This document shows positions 49,349 through 61,749 of a stretch of DNA of 64,000 nt, piece by piece. The notes under the pieces were generated by a model. It saw nothing but the letters and a program-made list of their open reading frames with translations. It had not been told where the DNA came from and searched no databases. The position numbers and the translations under genes are program-made. Positions within the stretch are counted from its first letter, which is position 1. Each line of letters starts with the position of its first letter. Location of the stretch: NCBI GenBank assembly GCA_021234155.1, contig JAJEKV010000072.1, forward strand, positions 2,542,436-2,606,435. Reading direction: 5' to 3'. This stretch comes from Isoetes taiwanensis (Eukaryota; Streptophyta; Lycopodiopsida; Isoetales; Isoetaceae).

Positions 49349-49619
49349 CACAAAAAGTTGGTCCTTTGGCATTTTTGTATAATATATATTCTTTTGCCAT
49401 GTCTTACACAAAATTTGAAGTGGCATATATTTCCCTCAATTCATTACCGGCATTTTTCTTACAAGTTGCACCTTCAAGAGCGGTTCAACATTTTTTTGGC
49501 CCCTTTTTTTTTTTTTTTTTTTTCCAGTTGGCACATCGTGATGATTGATTTTACGATCCCATGTTTGGGTAAACATTCAATATATAATTCTGTTGTCAAG
49601 GCCATCAAGGAACAAGGAC

Positions 49620-50930
49620 CAATGTAAAACAGTCAATAAACTTTTGCACAGCAGAGGACCAATGTAAAACAATCTATAGCCGAAGTCCAAGCTAACTAAG
49701 GAGGAACAACTTATGAATGTGGCAATAGAGCCCAGCTCGAAGGAACAAGTCAAACTAGCAACAACGTCGATGGAAGTGCCCTATGGTTAACCTCAAGACA
49801 AGAATGAAAAGATAGATGTCCGGATACTAGTGGACAAAGTGGCCATTGAATCATTGGGTCGATAGGACTATATGATAGGACTCAGAACGTATAGTAAAAG
49901 CCCTTGTATGCTTCTTTAGAGGAAGGAAAAATAGCCGGAACTCAGGAACGATAGGGTGACCTTCTAGAAAGAAGCTCACAAGGGGAACGTAGAGGATGGC
50001 TAGGTTCAATCCAGTTGTGCCACATGTCCACATGCAGGTACAAAACTCGAGAACTCAAGAACGATAGGTAAGAAACTCAGAAAGTGGAGTAAACCTTTTG
50101 AGAGAGTAAGAAAAAGGTGAACTCAAGAACGATAGGTAAGAAACTCATAAAGTGGAGTATATGAACAGAATAATATTGCACACCTTTTCGGAGTTAATAA
50201 AGGTGATTTGTCACACCCATATTGGACAAGGCGGCTGGATTGGACCCAGTCGTCCTTTACATATACAGGAATCACCTCCTGTTGCAAATTTCGGGGTGGA
50301 AGCAGTGTTGATGCATGGCGAACCATCGCGATAAATGTCGGACGCTGACATGTTATACCCAGCCTTAAATGGCAAAAAATCCGCTAAGTCCACGAAAACG
50401 CCGTGTAATTTTTTTTTGGGCGTGGCTATAACATGTCAAACACACGGATATACCACGGATATGCCCGTGGGTATAACATGTCAGCGTCCGATATTTACTG
50501 CGCTCCCATGGCGAAGCGCAGAGCAAAACATTGCACACCTTTTCAGAGTTAATAAAGGTGACATGTGTCGCACCCATATTGGACAGGATGGCTGGATTGG
50601 ACCCAGTCGTCCTTGTACCCATATTGGACAAGACGGTTGGATTGGATCCAGTTGTCCTTCACATATACAGGAATCACCTCCTACTGCAAATTTCGGGGTG
50701 GAAGCAGTGCCGACGAATGGCAGAACACAGAGCAAAATATTGCATACCTTTTCAGAGTTAATAAAGGTGACATATATTGTACCCATATTGGACTAGACAG
50801 TTGGATTGGACCAGTCATCCTTTACGTATACATGAATCACCTCCTGCTGTAAATTCCAAGGTGGAAGCAGTGCCGACGCGCGAAGCGCGGAGGCGCGGCT
50901 GACACCTCAGAATTTGCAGCAGGAGGTGAT
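49620..50930 (+). repeat. Local tandem repeat family downstream of CFAP58
   Basis: A unit of about 200 bp recurs at about 50160-50310, 50525-50715 and 50735-50870. Its shared words are TTTTC(G/A)GAGTTAATAAAGGTGA, CCCATATTGGACA, GGATTGGACCCAGTCGTCCT and AGGAATCACCTCCT. Within the second unit the CCCATATTGGACA block is itself doubled. A smaller unit, GAACTCAAGAACGATAGGTA plus AGAAACTCA, is doubled at 50050-50160. The frames of 60-153 codons here are repeat artefacts. Confidence 0.88.
50323..50506. mobile_element. Small inverted-repeat element (MITE), about 184 bp, with 9-bp direct flanks
   Basis: The arm TCGGACGCTGACATGTTATA plus CCCA (from about 50339) is the exact reverse complement of the arm ending near 50492. 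Outward, AAAT and CGC/GCG are partly paired. The flanks are CATGGCGAA at 50314-50322 and again at 50507-50515, a perfect 9-bp direct repeat. It sits inside one unit of the surrounding tandem repeat, which shows it inserted after the repeat formed. The outermost two to four bases do not pair well, so the exact ends are uncertain. Confidence 0.75.
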
Positions 50931-53515
50931 TCTTGCAACGTGAATGTAAGGTAAAAGCAATTATGTGCGGTTAAATCCAAATGCTAGGTAGAATAGGACG
51001 AATTGAGGGTAGAACAACAGAATCGCCAGGTAAGAGGGAAGAACGACCTGGTAAAAACTGCTACCGCAAAAGACAAAATGATGTGTAACATTCTTTAAAA
51101 GAATGGTTGCCACATGGCAACTTGCCATTGGCTTTCACATCAGAATTGCTATTACTTTACATTTACATGGTCTGTTATTTGCTAGAGAACCTCCATGACG
51201 GAGAAAGTTTTAGCTGGCGCCACTGCCAGAAACTTTTTACCTCTTGTGGGTTTACATTTTTACCTCTGGTAGGTTCACACACATGATTAATGAAATTCTA
51301 TTTCTCCCCCTTGCAGGGCCAATTCATGAATCGATTCTTGCGATTATAGCAAGAAAATGCAGATGGAAGGGCTTATGCTGCTTTCTTGGCGAAGTATTAT
51401 CTGTTTAACTAATCTTATATTCATAGTAATGATATCTTTGGATTTGCAAACGTTGGTGTGCAAGGCATTTAATTTGCGATTGCTTATCATATGAATGTCA
51501 ACCATGAGCCTCTCCATTATGTCTATGTTTCACGTTTTGGCAGCAAAAAGAAATGGTGGCGCACTAACTTTGTCAACTTTTTCTTTCTTATTGCAAAAAA
51601 AGTTTATTGTGGATGATGGTGACAACTAGAATGCACTAGATCTAGTTACATTCTCTGGACAACTAATTTCTGCTGGTTTATACTAGAAGGGCAGCATGGC
51701 TTTAAGAATTAATGCCAAACTGATATACTGCTTACATTTTACATGTTCTTTGTCCTTATAGATCAGTTCATTTGGAAGAAAAAAGTTCTTTGCTTTGTAT
51801 ATGGATTCGAAAATTTGCTCGGAATTCAATTTGTTTGGCACTGATTATTAGTGTATGGCAAGAGATTTTCACAAAATAATCAGACATCAAAGTTGTTCGA
51901 ACTATAACTAGGGTAGCTCTCTTTTTTCTTTAATATTTTTTTATTTCTTCTTTATTTAGCTCTTGGTTTCTTACATGGTATACTATTTTCGTTCTTCGGC
52001 TCGCAAGATACAACAACATCCCTAGATAGGTATGCTTTTCATTCATTTCAACAGTTTTTCTACAATGATTTAGAGCACATTTGCACTACCCACAAAAAAT
52101 TAAAAAACACAGGGACCCTAAAATTAAAATTTCTACATAGTTGGCTAGTGTATCTGCCAAGAGATTATCGCCGTAAAAAACCTCGTCCTTCTTGGGTTTT
52201 TGAGGAAAACCCTAGCAATAAGTATGCAAAGGGGCTTGGATAGGATGTAAGGTGACTAAGTTGCTCCCATAAATATATCCCATGGTACAAAAAGAAGCTG
52301 AGGTTGCCCATCATCAGAGGTTAGAGAATAACATAAGAAACGCCAAGAAAGGCCAACCCATGCAGGAAAAGGCCTCTCCTCGGCATGAGATCCAAGGAGA
52401 GAATGAAGGGTATTGCTGAGAGATCACAAAGCGTCAATGAGAAGCCAATAAAAGCCACTGCAATAAGTAGCGATCTTCCAAACGAATTAGCGGCCCACAA
52501 ATGCATGCATACGATGCATGGATGCTCGCCTTGCACGAGAATCCCAATCCAAGTATTGCATCAACAACATCATGCAGTGTTTTAATCATGAAACTATTGT
52601 GTTATCTTTTCACCATGTGCATATCTTGGATGTTGAAGGTTTTGGCAGTTAAAATAGCAGCAAGCAAATCTCAAAAGAGCTATATACTTTAACAGAATAT
52701 GCGATCATCTTTCTACACCTCCAGTGATAAACACATATGTTGGTGAACGGTGTATGATGGTTATAAGAAGGAGGAAGTTTACCCATCCCAGTTCTATTCC
52801 AGCTAAAGCGCGCTTAACTTGAGTCACATTGCAAGCCACTAAATAGAGAATAGAATAAAATCCCCCACAAGTAGCATACAAATCGAGCATATTCTAGACA
52901 GATGTTGTATGTTGGAGATCAGCATTGATAAAATTCCTAGCCACACCCAACAAGACAACGTGTTTTCTCATTCTAGTTTGGTTATCTCGAGATCATTGCC
53001 GAGTACACACGCATATCTGAGCCATCGGATACCCATTTTCAAGGATTCTTCGGAGATTCTTCAAATTGAAAAAACACTTATTTGTTCGAGAAGGGCTTGT
53101 AATCCGATAGCAAAACGAGGGGTCACCCATTCCAGTTCTATAGTCAAAGCGTGATTAACTTGAGGCACGATGCGAGGTCTATACCATGTTCCTCTGGTAT
53201 GATGGTATCCTTAAGGCACTACTTTCAAACTCTTGTGAATTTTTAATAATTGCAAAAAAAAAAAACAAGTAACTATTATTTCAATGTATTGTGTGTATTA
53301 TTTGTGTTTAAATTGGAATAAAACTTATTACTTCAATTGGATAAAATATGTACAAAATCAAGACATGGATCTTGACTTGCATAGGAGTTAAAAATTCTTG
53401 AAGTGTCGTCCAGATGTAACTCGGGAGTCGAAACTTTTTTAGGATGTATATACCTACAATCATAGTCGTCTTACCTTATTGGTAAGCTAGATAACATCAT
53501 AATCATAAATTTGCC
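50931..53515. other. Non-coding stretch
   Basis: Only short frames were seen. A diverged word pair, CCCATTCCAGTTCTAT and CCCATCCCAGTTCTAT with GC(G)TGATTAACTTGAG-like context, appears at 52780-52820 and 53125-53165. No gene is supported. Confidence 0.5.
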
Positions 53516-53548
53516 TGCGACCCTTGACTTGTGCCAGAGAAGAAAAAG

Positions 53549-53850
53549 ATCCAAGAACTGGAGCAGGAATGAATAGCCGAATTACCAGACCAGAGGATCA
53601 ACAGCTTGACTTTGGTCCTATAGTAGCAGGAGAGGAATTTTTGTTCATAAATGAGATTAAGAAACTTCAAGAGTGCAGAGCACAAGACTACATGAAAGAT
53701 GAGTTTCTAGCACTTCTAAGGAGAGAAGAACAACTCGATGACCTCATCGATTATGAAACGCAGGAGTTCATGACAGAGGCGAGGCAACAAGTTACAAAGA
53801 GAAGAACATCTCAGGCCTCAGCGCATAAATCAGCATCAGGATCAGCATAA
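53549..53850 (+). CDS. Probable terminal exon of an unrecognised, charged helical protein
   Basis: A pyrimidine/CAG-type acceptor (GACTTGTGCCAG) ends near 53537. The following frame is open to a TAA at 53848-53850. It reads RPEDQQLDFGPIVAGEEFLF, INEIKKLQE, DEFLALLRREEQLDDLIDYE and an Ala/Ser-rich tail. The acidic and basic alternation suggests helical coiled coil. An ATG at about 53569 could be a start if the gene is single-exon. I do not recognise a family. It lies 4.2 kb downstream of CFAP58 in the same orientation, and I see no evidence that the two are one gene. Confidence 0.45.
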
Positions 53851-53869
53851 AAAAGGATGATCTTCCGTC

Positions 53870-55430
53870 ATAGCAAAAATTCCAATATAGTACTCAAGAA
53901 TAATAGGGAATCAAATGCAAAACGACCTCAGTTCTCCAACCGAGCAGCTCAAAAGAAATGTACAACAAAAACAGAGGTGCTAAATTTACAACATTAAGAT
54001 CTCACCATGATGAGCTATGGTCAATCCATGTAGATAAATATATTTCTAGACATAGAAGGCACCAAACTCAGGGCCAAAAAAAGCCAAGCATCAGGAGCGG
54101 CACTTAGATATCACCTTTCCACTTAGATATCACCTTTCCACAAAGAATTTAGCCTTCGAGGAAAATATGCATTACATTTACTACTCATTTGACCGCGTCA
54201 TTTTAGTAAAAATGTCAGCAGCCTTGCCTAGCTTGCCTAGCCACGACATCAACATATATGCTGGAAAAGGCAGTGGAAGAAGTTACAACTGCAATCTAAG
54301 GAGGTTCGGCAAAGAATATTCTGTACAACATGGGCAGAGGATTTAGAATCAACCAACTCTGACAATTTCTGAAGGACACTCGAAAACTAGCTTTCAACGA
54401 TTAAACTTAGTTTCATTATTATAAAATATGCCTTGTTTTCAATGATGTAGATACATTTGTTTTCTTCTTGTCCTTTTTAAGAATTAGCTTAGTAAGCAAC
54501 ACTGTAATAATAACAAAAATACATAATAAGCGTAACTTGATAAAATCTTTGTGGCAACAACAGGCTTTAGGGACCCTCGCTCAAATCCAACACTAGAATT
54601 AGGGATCCCTCATGCAAAAACAGATTGCAGACTATGAAGCTTACTGAGGGAAAGAAAATGCAAACTCTGCCACAAACAAAAATGGACTTAGCTGCTGAGG
54701 AGTGACGAACAACAGGTACAACCAATAGTTCCAATTACATCTTAAGCAGCAATAGCAGCACAAGTTCAGATGACAAAGAATATAATATTAAGGAACATCA
54801 TCTAAAAGACTAGAAGTTATCACAATTTTCCAGAAAGAGTAGGTCAGGCATGGAAGCAAGGGCATGGCTTAATGACATGAAAGAATTTAAAAACTCTTAT
54901 GGGATGAAGGACAAAGGCAAAGGCAGGGTAGTTACAATGAATTTGAAAGACCAGTTAGAAATTGGTAGAACGGATACACCAGAGCATATGTATTGAATAG
55001 AAATAGCTGCAAGTTTATGCAAAGGGTTCGGATGTCAGCATGTTCTCAGGTCGCATAACTGATAGCAGGTCCAAGCCTTCTATTGGCTACAATAGGCCAA
55101 TAGGTCGGTAGCATCTTACACCAAGGAATTTATTAAGGAGCGCCTTTACATGCCCGAAACGAGTGGAAGGCGAGTCATGGAAAGCTACACTAAGAGGTTC
55201 AAAAGCAACATTAAAAAACTCGTAAAGCCTATGAACCCCGCTCAGTCTCGAAGGTTGAGGATAAGGTTGTAAGTTTGAAGAAGAAAATTGACATACACCA
55301 ACATATAAGCAGGGGGAGGGTACATGTGCATATAGCCTAAGGGCCACAAGCCCGACGCCATCTCAACTCAGTTACGGGAAGTAGGAAAAGAAAGTAAGTT
55401 TAACATGCTTGATAGTACGAACATGACAGT
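53870..55430. other. Non-coding stretch
   Basis: No gene or strong repeat was seen, apart from a short doubling of CACTTAGATATCACCTTTCC at 54104-54140. Confidence 0.5.
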
Positions 55431-55435
55431 TAAGC

Positions 55436-58382
55436 TATAACGGTCCTAGGGAGTTAGGGACCAGTACTGTACAAGGTAGTTGTACATAAATACATGAAGA
55501 TGCATATATGGCATTATGCAATATGAGTCCAGGGTTTTGTCTCTTTTGGAGAAAGGATTGTTGTAGAGCATGAAGGCAGGAAGCAATTCTAGCAGTTTTA
55601 AAGCCCAAACTTTGGAGTGTCATATCTCGGAGACCCGAGATCTTTTTCAGGTGATTTTTTTTTGCCGGAAAGATTTTCAAGTAAGCTTTCCAGAATGGGT
55701 ATGATCAGGCCGAAATCTCATCCGTATTTGAAAGTTAGGACAGAAATTGTGATGTTGGGTCAGAATTGACTGCACTATGTATGTTCTTCTACAGTTTAAT
55801 TCTTGGAGCTAGAAGACGATCTTTTGCGGCATAAACAATTGCAAGAGGTTCAGAAGTCTATGCATGAAGGAATTCTCTGGAGAAAGCTTTGAGGAGGCAA
55901 GGGCTTGGAGACATTAAGAAGGCCAGAGCTTGAAGAGACTACATCAATCATCTTATCAGGTGTGTTTCAGTCTATTTGAGATTTCATAGGCTGTGGATTG
56001 AGTTTTAACATGATGTAGATGATGACTTTGGGGTTATAAAGTAATCAAAGGTTATTCACGATCTGGATTGAATAAGCTTTCTAATGTCTAAGTTAATCAA
56101 TTAATTAAGCAGTGCTCCTTGAGATTTGGCACGGTTTAAGGGATAAATTTGAATCGAATGCCTATGGTAAATGATGAAATCGAAGCTGTAGGATTGAATC
56201 AAGAATGTGGCTTTTGTCTCAGGAAGAATACAGTAATTCTAGGGTTAATTCTATGGGCATGAGGCTGATTTAACTGTCTGCTGTAAGTATTAAGTAGCAA
56301 GGGAAAACTTGAATTGGAGTCCAAAGACCCTCATGGTAAGATTTGGGCACGGCTAGATCTGGCCAAAATATCATAAGGATGGGTCGAAATTACTCCCGGA
56401 AGGCTGATTTGGCTGAATTAAGGGTTTTTGAGGCATGATTAGGAGCTGTATGGGAGAGTCCAAACTGTTACCGAAGCAAGGAAGCAGATCATAATTGTGT
56501 ATGTAGGATCGTTTTGGGTTTTGGAATGGCCGATTTGCCATTAGCTTCTCCAGATCAGCCAAATTTGGTGCTAGAAAAAGGCTCTTTTGTTGGGTTACAG
56601 GTTTTGCCTTTTTATCATGTTCTATACTTTTGTGTTCAATTGTTATTAGTATTAACTTAGTTCCTGGTCTTATAATGAATGAAGAAGTTAGGAAGGCTTG
56701 GAAGAGGTGTCGAGATGCATAACCTTGGCTTAACGCCTTTAATCTGATGTATGAAGACAAATTTTATCTTATGAGGCTTGGGGTTCAGTGTATCTTAATA
56801 GGAAGACGATTATGAATCAAAGGAGTTGTTTTAACTAAGGAACATGAACTAATGGAGACAAATAATTTTAGCTAGCTAGGATAATTGTACAAGCTTACTC
56901 CTGGAGATGGGGCTAGCCTAGAGATCAGGTGGCAAAGGCTAAATGCAGTTAAGGTCGCGAGACCTTAGGGGTTTTTAAGCCAGAAGTGTTCGATTTTGGG
57001 AATCTACATTAGTTGTATATATGTTTCAATTCCCTTAGCTATGGAAAGTGGGTTTGTAATCAGAATATTAAAAACCTTAGCTAACAATTGTTAGAGATAA
57101 ATAAATGGTGAAACCTTGGAGATCATGAGAAGTTGGGCCGCGAGAGCTATATGAGGCATATGGGGCATCTAGACGAGGCTCTGACATGGAATAATTGTTA
57201 TTCTAGGTGTACTTGTAAGTATTTAAGTTGTTGCACTATATTTTATCAAAGGCATCATAGCTAATAGATTATCCTCATGGGAGAATGGTTCTAAGGTAAG
57301 GTTTGCATTGTGTGGATTGGTAATATCTTGTCATCTACATCAATGATAGTTAGGCTTATGGCTTCCTCGACGTGTTTGGATTGAGATCATTATCTTCGTC
57401 AGTAACTTAGCTACTTCAACTTGGGCAGGTTGTATGGGCAACATTAGCAGCAGTATATTCTAGGCACATGTATAGTCTTTGCATTGTTCCACTGTTGTCT
57501 TGGTATTTAATTATGTCTATTGGATCCTCCGGGGTCAGACTTCTAGGTTCAGTGGCCTAGGTTGCCCCAGCATGCTCATGTTCATCTGTGATTTTCTGTG
57601 GTATTCTTGTACTCTGTGACACCGGGCGTAGTTTCCTTGATCAGGATGCTACGTCAACTCTTGTGACTCCATGGTAAGAGGTCCTCCAGCGCCAGACGTG
57701 GGCTGGGAAGGGTATGCACATACGAGGTACACCCCACCAACTCCGCTAGCGGGGCTCGGAATGTGAGCTAGCTGGGCATTTCTCGCTACTTGGTGGCCTG
57801 CATATATTTTAAATTTGAGCTTCCCATTGTCCCGGAGCTATGTGTCATGATGGTTTGATATTTTGGCAATGTTATTTGCTTTTGATGTTCATGTTTGATA
57901 TCTCCTTGGATTATGTTGTCATTGTCTTAGCATTGTACTCATGTAGGATTTTCCGTCGGTGTTTGTGCTTATCCAAGATTTCCAGAGTATTTTCATGCAT
58001 GCAGAGGCAGCCAGGGATCCCCACTTAGTCACGAGGACTAACCCCAGTGAGTGTATGTGCAGTGAATTAGCAAGCAGTGGTCAAGCTAATGGAGATAGTG
58101 TAGCTGGAGAGCATGGTTGCGCTAGAAGATTCTGAGCGGAATTGCTACATTTTGTTATATTATATAGTTGATTCATATTGTATTTGTATTGTGGATATTA
58201 TAATTCTTCCAGATTTATGTTGAATTCATGAGAATGGTTCAGATTTCAACTGCAAAGGAAGATTCAATTCTTCACCAATTCTTGTTGTTTTCTAAAGTTT
58301 ATACCAACCTAGATCTAGTCATTTTGCAAGTTTTGACAAGATCTCGAGTTTCCAGGAGAGTCAACTCGGTAGGCTCGTCACA
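55436..58382. mobile_element. Solo LTR with 5-bp target duplication
   Basis: The unit runs from TATAACGGTCCTAGG (55436) to GGCTCGTCACA (58382). The flanks are TAAGC at 55431-55435 and TAAGC at 58383-58387. The ends resemble those of the LTR at 6160-11102 (TGTAACGGACC...GGCCCGTCACA), with TG changed to TA at the left. Shared interior words are GGTCCTCCAG, GGATCCCCACTTAGTC and GACTAACCCC. At 2.95 kb it is long but within the range of large plant gypsy LTRs. No coding region is inside, so the internal part was probably removed by LTR-LTR recombination. Confidence 0.75.
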
Positions 58383-58789
58383 TAAGCAGTTCTTAAAGTC
58401 CCCAAAGGACGAAGAGAGGTAGCCATTGAAAAAAAAAATTACCTCAGATTTTTCCAGCCACAGGGCATAGGACAAACTGGTGCCGATTTAATGCAAGTAA
58501 AATTGGCAGCAATGTAGTGGGAGGAGCCAATGGAGGAAGCCGGAGAGAGGGCCCGTGATTATTTAAACGTGACATCAATCGCATAGTAGAACTAGTAAGA
58601 GCCAATATGAAATAATATCAAAAGTAGATAAGATAGCAAATAACTCCTATATATAGCAAAATAATAGGAGGTTCCACGGGATTTGATATGGATGTAAAAA
58701 TAACAATTCTTGAAACCATAGACCATATATTCCTAAAACAATCGAATAAGTTGTTATAAAAAAAAACATAGATTCTAGGTAAAAAATAA

Positions 58790-58925
58790 TCGCATTAGCT
58801 CATTGGGTATATTGATTAAAGTAGTCTTAGTTAGGATATTGAATTATTATTATGTTAGAGGTTCGAGCTCTCGTATCTTAGGCAAAGTCGTATAGAAGTT
58901 CGATATTCCCTCAAAACCTTATTTC
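58790..58925 (+). repeat. Possible tRNA-derived SINE head
   Basis: TTAGCTCATTGGGT (58795-58808) resembles a pol III A box, and AGGTTCGAGCTC (58859-58870) a B box. The spacing is about 60 bp, as in tRNA-derived SINEs. The cloverleaf is not complete enough for a functional tRNA. No poly(A) tail or target duplication was found. Confidence 0.4.
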
Positions 58926-59529
58926 ATATTTCAAAATCATAGGCGCCTCCAATCATAAACAACTATAAGCGAAACGAGAGGTGCTCAGAGCTCCAACATA
59001 CGATGGGTCGTAGATTGATGAATTCGACGACTGTGGCAGTCAGGGTGCACCTCATTTAGATGGAAAGTGCTCATAACTTCACGTCACTAAGAATGGCAAT
59101 GTTGTTAAACATAAAGTCAAAGCCTAGATTAGTGTAGACGTCTTAGGGTAGATTGCTACGAGTGAGGGATAAGGGTAATAGCACCAAAAGCTACATGATT
59201 GGCAATCAAAGGTGAAAACGTTAGTCCAGTTATGTGATACATATCAAGTTACATAAGTCCATAGGGAGGAATGAAGTTGCATCCATTCTGAAAATTGGAA
59301 ACTATCAATTTTGATGCAAAAGAAAAGAAAGAAGAGCAAACTCTTAGCAAGTCGCTTAAGGCAATTGCGAAAATCACAAAAGAATTCTACAATCTAGTCC
59401 AAAGAATATCAAGGAAATTTCTTCTTACATGCGAGTAGAGTGCGAGATAAGCTCTTGGACTTGGAGTTTATTTGACCTAGTATTTTTTTCTTCGGGGCAG
59501 AAATACAATTAAACAAACACACAATTGAG

Positions 59530-59930
59530 AACATATATGTCTTGCCAAGAGCATATGATCTTATGGATCAGCTTCAAGTAGCAAAGTCCTTCTCCAAGAT
59601 TAACTTTAGATTGGGTTACCATCAGATAAGAATCAAAGATCCTTTGGAGCAAGAAGGTATAGTCATTACGAGTTCATGGTGATGTCCGGCTTGGCAATCT
59701 AGCAACTTTCATGAATGACTTCTTTGAGGACTTATTGGATGACTTTGTCATTATCTTCTTCGATGACATCCTAGTCTACAATTAAAACCTTAGAGGACTA
59801 CATCGTTCACCTAATAAGAATCTACGAAAAGCTAAGGAGGCATCGACTCTATGCTATGCACATCGTATCTCTGGATGGAATTTCAGCCAATATGGCAAAA
59901 ATCCAAGCACTAGTAAAATGACCAGTCCAA
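59530..59930 (+). pseudogene. Degenerate Ty3/gypsy reverse transcriptase fragment
   Basis: At 59551 the plus strand reads [20 protein letters not shown] and [11 protein letters not shown] (RT motif A region). At about 59708, in another frame, it reads FMNDFFEDLLDDFVIIFFDD and ILVY, the YxDD-type box as FFDD. Indels separate the two and nothing else of the element is preserved. It is unrelated in strand and position to the chromovirus at 16-19 kb. Confidence 0.8.
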
Positions 59931-59964
59931 AGAATGCATAAGGGAGTTTCTTTGAATATCTAGC

Positions 59965-60125
59965 ATAACTTGGGTTTTTTTTTTTTTGCGTTTTTTTTGT
60001 ACACTTTTACTAAGGTTTTCCTATGATTTGGTGGCCGTATTCATCTATGCGTACTAAATAGTATTTCTAGAGTGCATCTTTTCTAGGCCGTTGATTTTTT
60101 ATAAGAGGCATAATCGTACGGTTGT
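59965..60125 (+). repeat. Dispersed repeat family A, copy 2
   Basis: Matches 6605-6770: a T-rich start, GGTTTTCCTATGATTTGG, ACTAAATAGTATTTCTAGAG and a TTTTCT(A/G)G(G/A)(C/G)CGTTGAT-like block. It lies 1.7 kb upstream of the family B copy, as in the first locus. Confidence 0.7.
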
Positions 60126-60242
60126 AATTAAATCTATCTCATTTGCACAGGCTGGACCATAGTCTAATTTTGGTATTAATTATTTTTTCAAGGGCCGAAA
60201 AGGCATGCAAACATCGAATACTTTTGCTAGAGTTTGGAGATG

Positions 60243-60545
60243 TTTTTGCCGATTCTGCTTGCTGGCCGATTCACTTGCTCATGATCTTCTGGTTTATGCT
60301 AGATATTGAAGTTGCCCATTCGCTGGTTCGGGCGTTGTTGCCGATTACGCTGGTTGGCCGATTCACCGCTCATAATCTTACGGTTTATGCTAGATTTATT
60401 GCCGATTATGCTTTGGCGGGCCGATTCACTTGCTCATGATCTTCTGGTTTATGCTAGATTTATTGCCGATTCTGCTTGCTGGCCGATTCAACTGCTCATG
60501 ATCTTCTGGTTTATGCTAGATATTGAAGTTGCCCATTCGTGTGGT
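60243..60545 (+). repeat. Minisatellite, four units of about 62 bp
   Basis: Units begin GCCGATT(C/A)(T/C)GCT at about 60248, 60340, 60402 and 60466. They contain GGCCGATTCA, GCTCATGATCTTCTGGTTTA and TGCTAGAT. The first and last units end with ATTGAAGTTGCCCATTCG. Two open frames of 93-98 codons cross it and are read here as repeat artefacts. Confidence 0.88.
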
Positions 60546-61749
60546 ACTGGTTTTCAGGTCGTTTGGGTTGTCCGATGGGTTGTCTGAGTTGCAATCACAG
60601 GTAAGTATTACTCGTTTCAATAATGACCCATTGATTAGCAACATCAATTTATAGCCAAAACATTTACACTGGCCATATCTTTGTATCAATCTACATCTGT
60701 AATGCAGCAAGTTATGCGATTCAAGCAGATAGCTGCATGTATTACATTGTCAAAAGCAAAGGCAGTAGGCAGTATAGAATATAAGGAAGGGCTCTACCTC
60801 TCTTTTTTTTTTTTTTTTTTTTTTCAAGTACCTTTTCTGGCCATTGAATAAGCGGTGTATGATTTCACATTTGAATTATGCTTTGTGCGCAGTAATCCAC
60901 CTCCTTTAATTCTACACAAGCCCTTTACTATGCAGTGAAAGGGCTCTCTCAGGGTATACAATTTGCGCCATATTATTCATTTCTTCTTTGAACATTGTTT
61001 TTGAATGCCTTTTCATTGAAGCTATGTTGATGCAGCAAAACTATCAAGAATGAGAGTGCTGATGCAAAAGATAGAAAGCCACTTTATGTTGAGTTTGTTT
61101 CAAGAGGTTTTGATCGTCGATAAACCACTCTCAAAGTATAAAGACACAAAGACACAGAAGATGGAAGCAGTATTCATATTCATTTCCAAACAAAGAAGGT
61201 AGAATCTTTGTTGTAACCTCCTACTTCTTTTTGAGGTCAGTTGTTGTATGCCTTTCAGCAATTTAAACTTGAGTTGTTTTGCAGTTTCAGAATTCTACAC
61301 CTAATTAATAAGCGGTTCTCTAAAGATGGCTATGGCAGGACTTTGTTGGAGTTGTTCATTTCTTAGAAAAACTTACACTCTTCTCGCCGGGTGGTCAAAA
61401 AAGAATAGAACAAACATCCAGATCCGATCCGGGATTTTAGAATAACAAAGCTTTTGGATTAATCTATGTTTGTTTCATAGATATGAACATGGCTTCTACA
61501 CCCTACATATGATTACTATGGACTAGCAAATATCTAACATAATAACAGGGGAAAGGAGCTTGTTTATGGTTGATGCAGTTGCTAGTTGCTGCTGATTGTA
61601 CAACACTATTATTAAAGGTTGAGTTGAAAATCTCTCTTACGGAATTAGCATTTCTAAATAATGAATATGCAATGTCATTACAGATGTTTTCTGCGCTGTC
61701 GGATGGGCATATTTGCCATTTATTCTAAAATCTGGACCGTACATAGCGA

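Noticed and set aside
49306-49627. Open frames after the CFAP58 C-terminus
   Set aside because: They overlap the last exon out of frame and run into a poly(T) tract. The in-frame stop at 49346-49348 fits the conserved C-terminus.
50123-50852. Frames on both strands in the repeat downstream of CFAP58
   Set aside because: All are translations of the tandem unit, with frames on opposite strands covering the same bases.
60143-60587. Leu-rich frames of 93-98 codons
   Set aside because: They cross the 62-bp minisatellite in two overlapping phases. The hydrophobic content reflects repeated CTT/ATG-rich words and not a membrane protein I can support.
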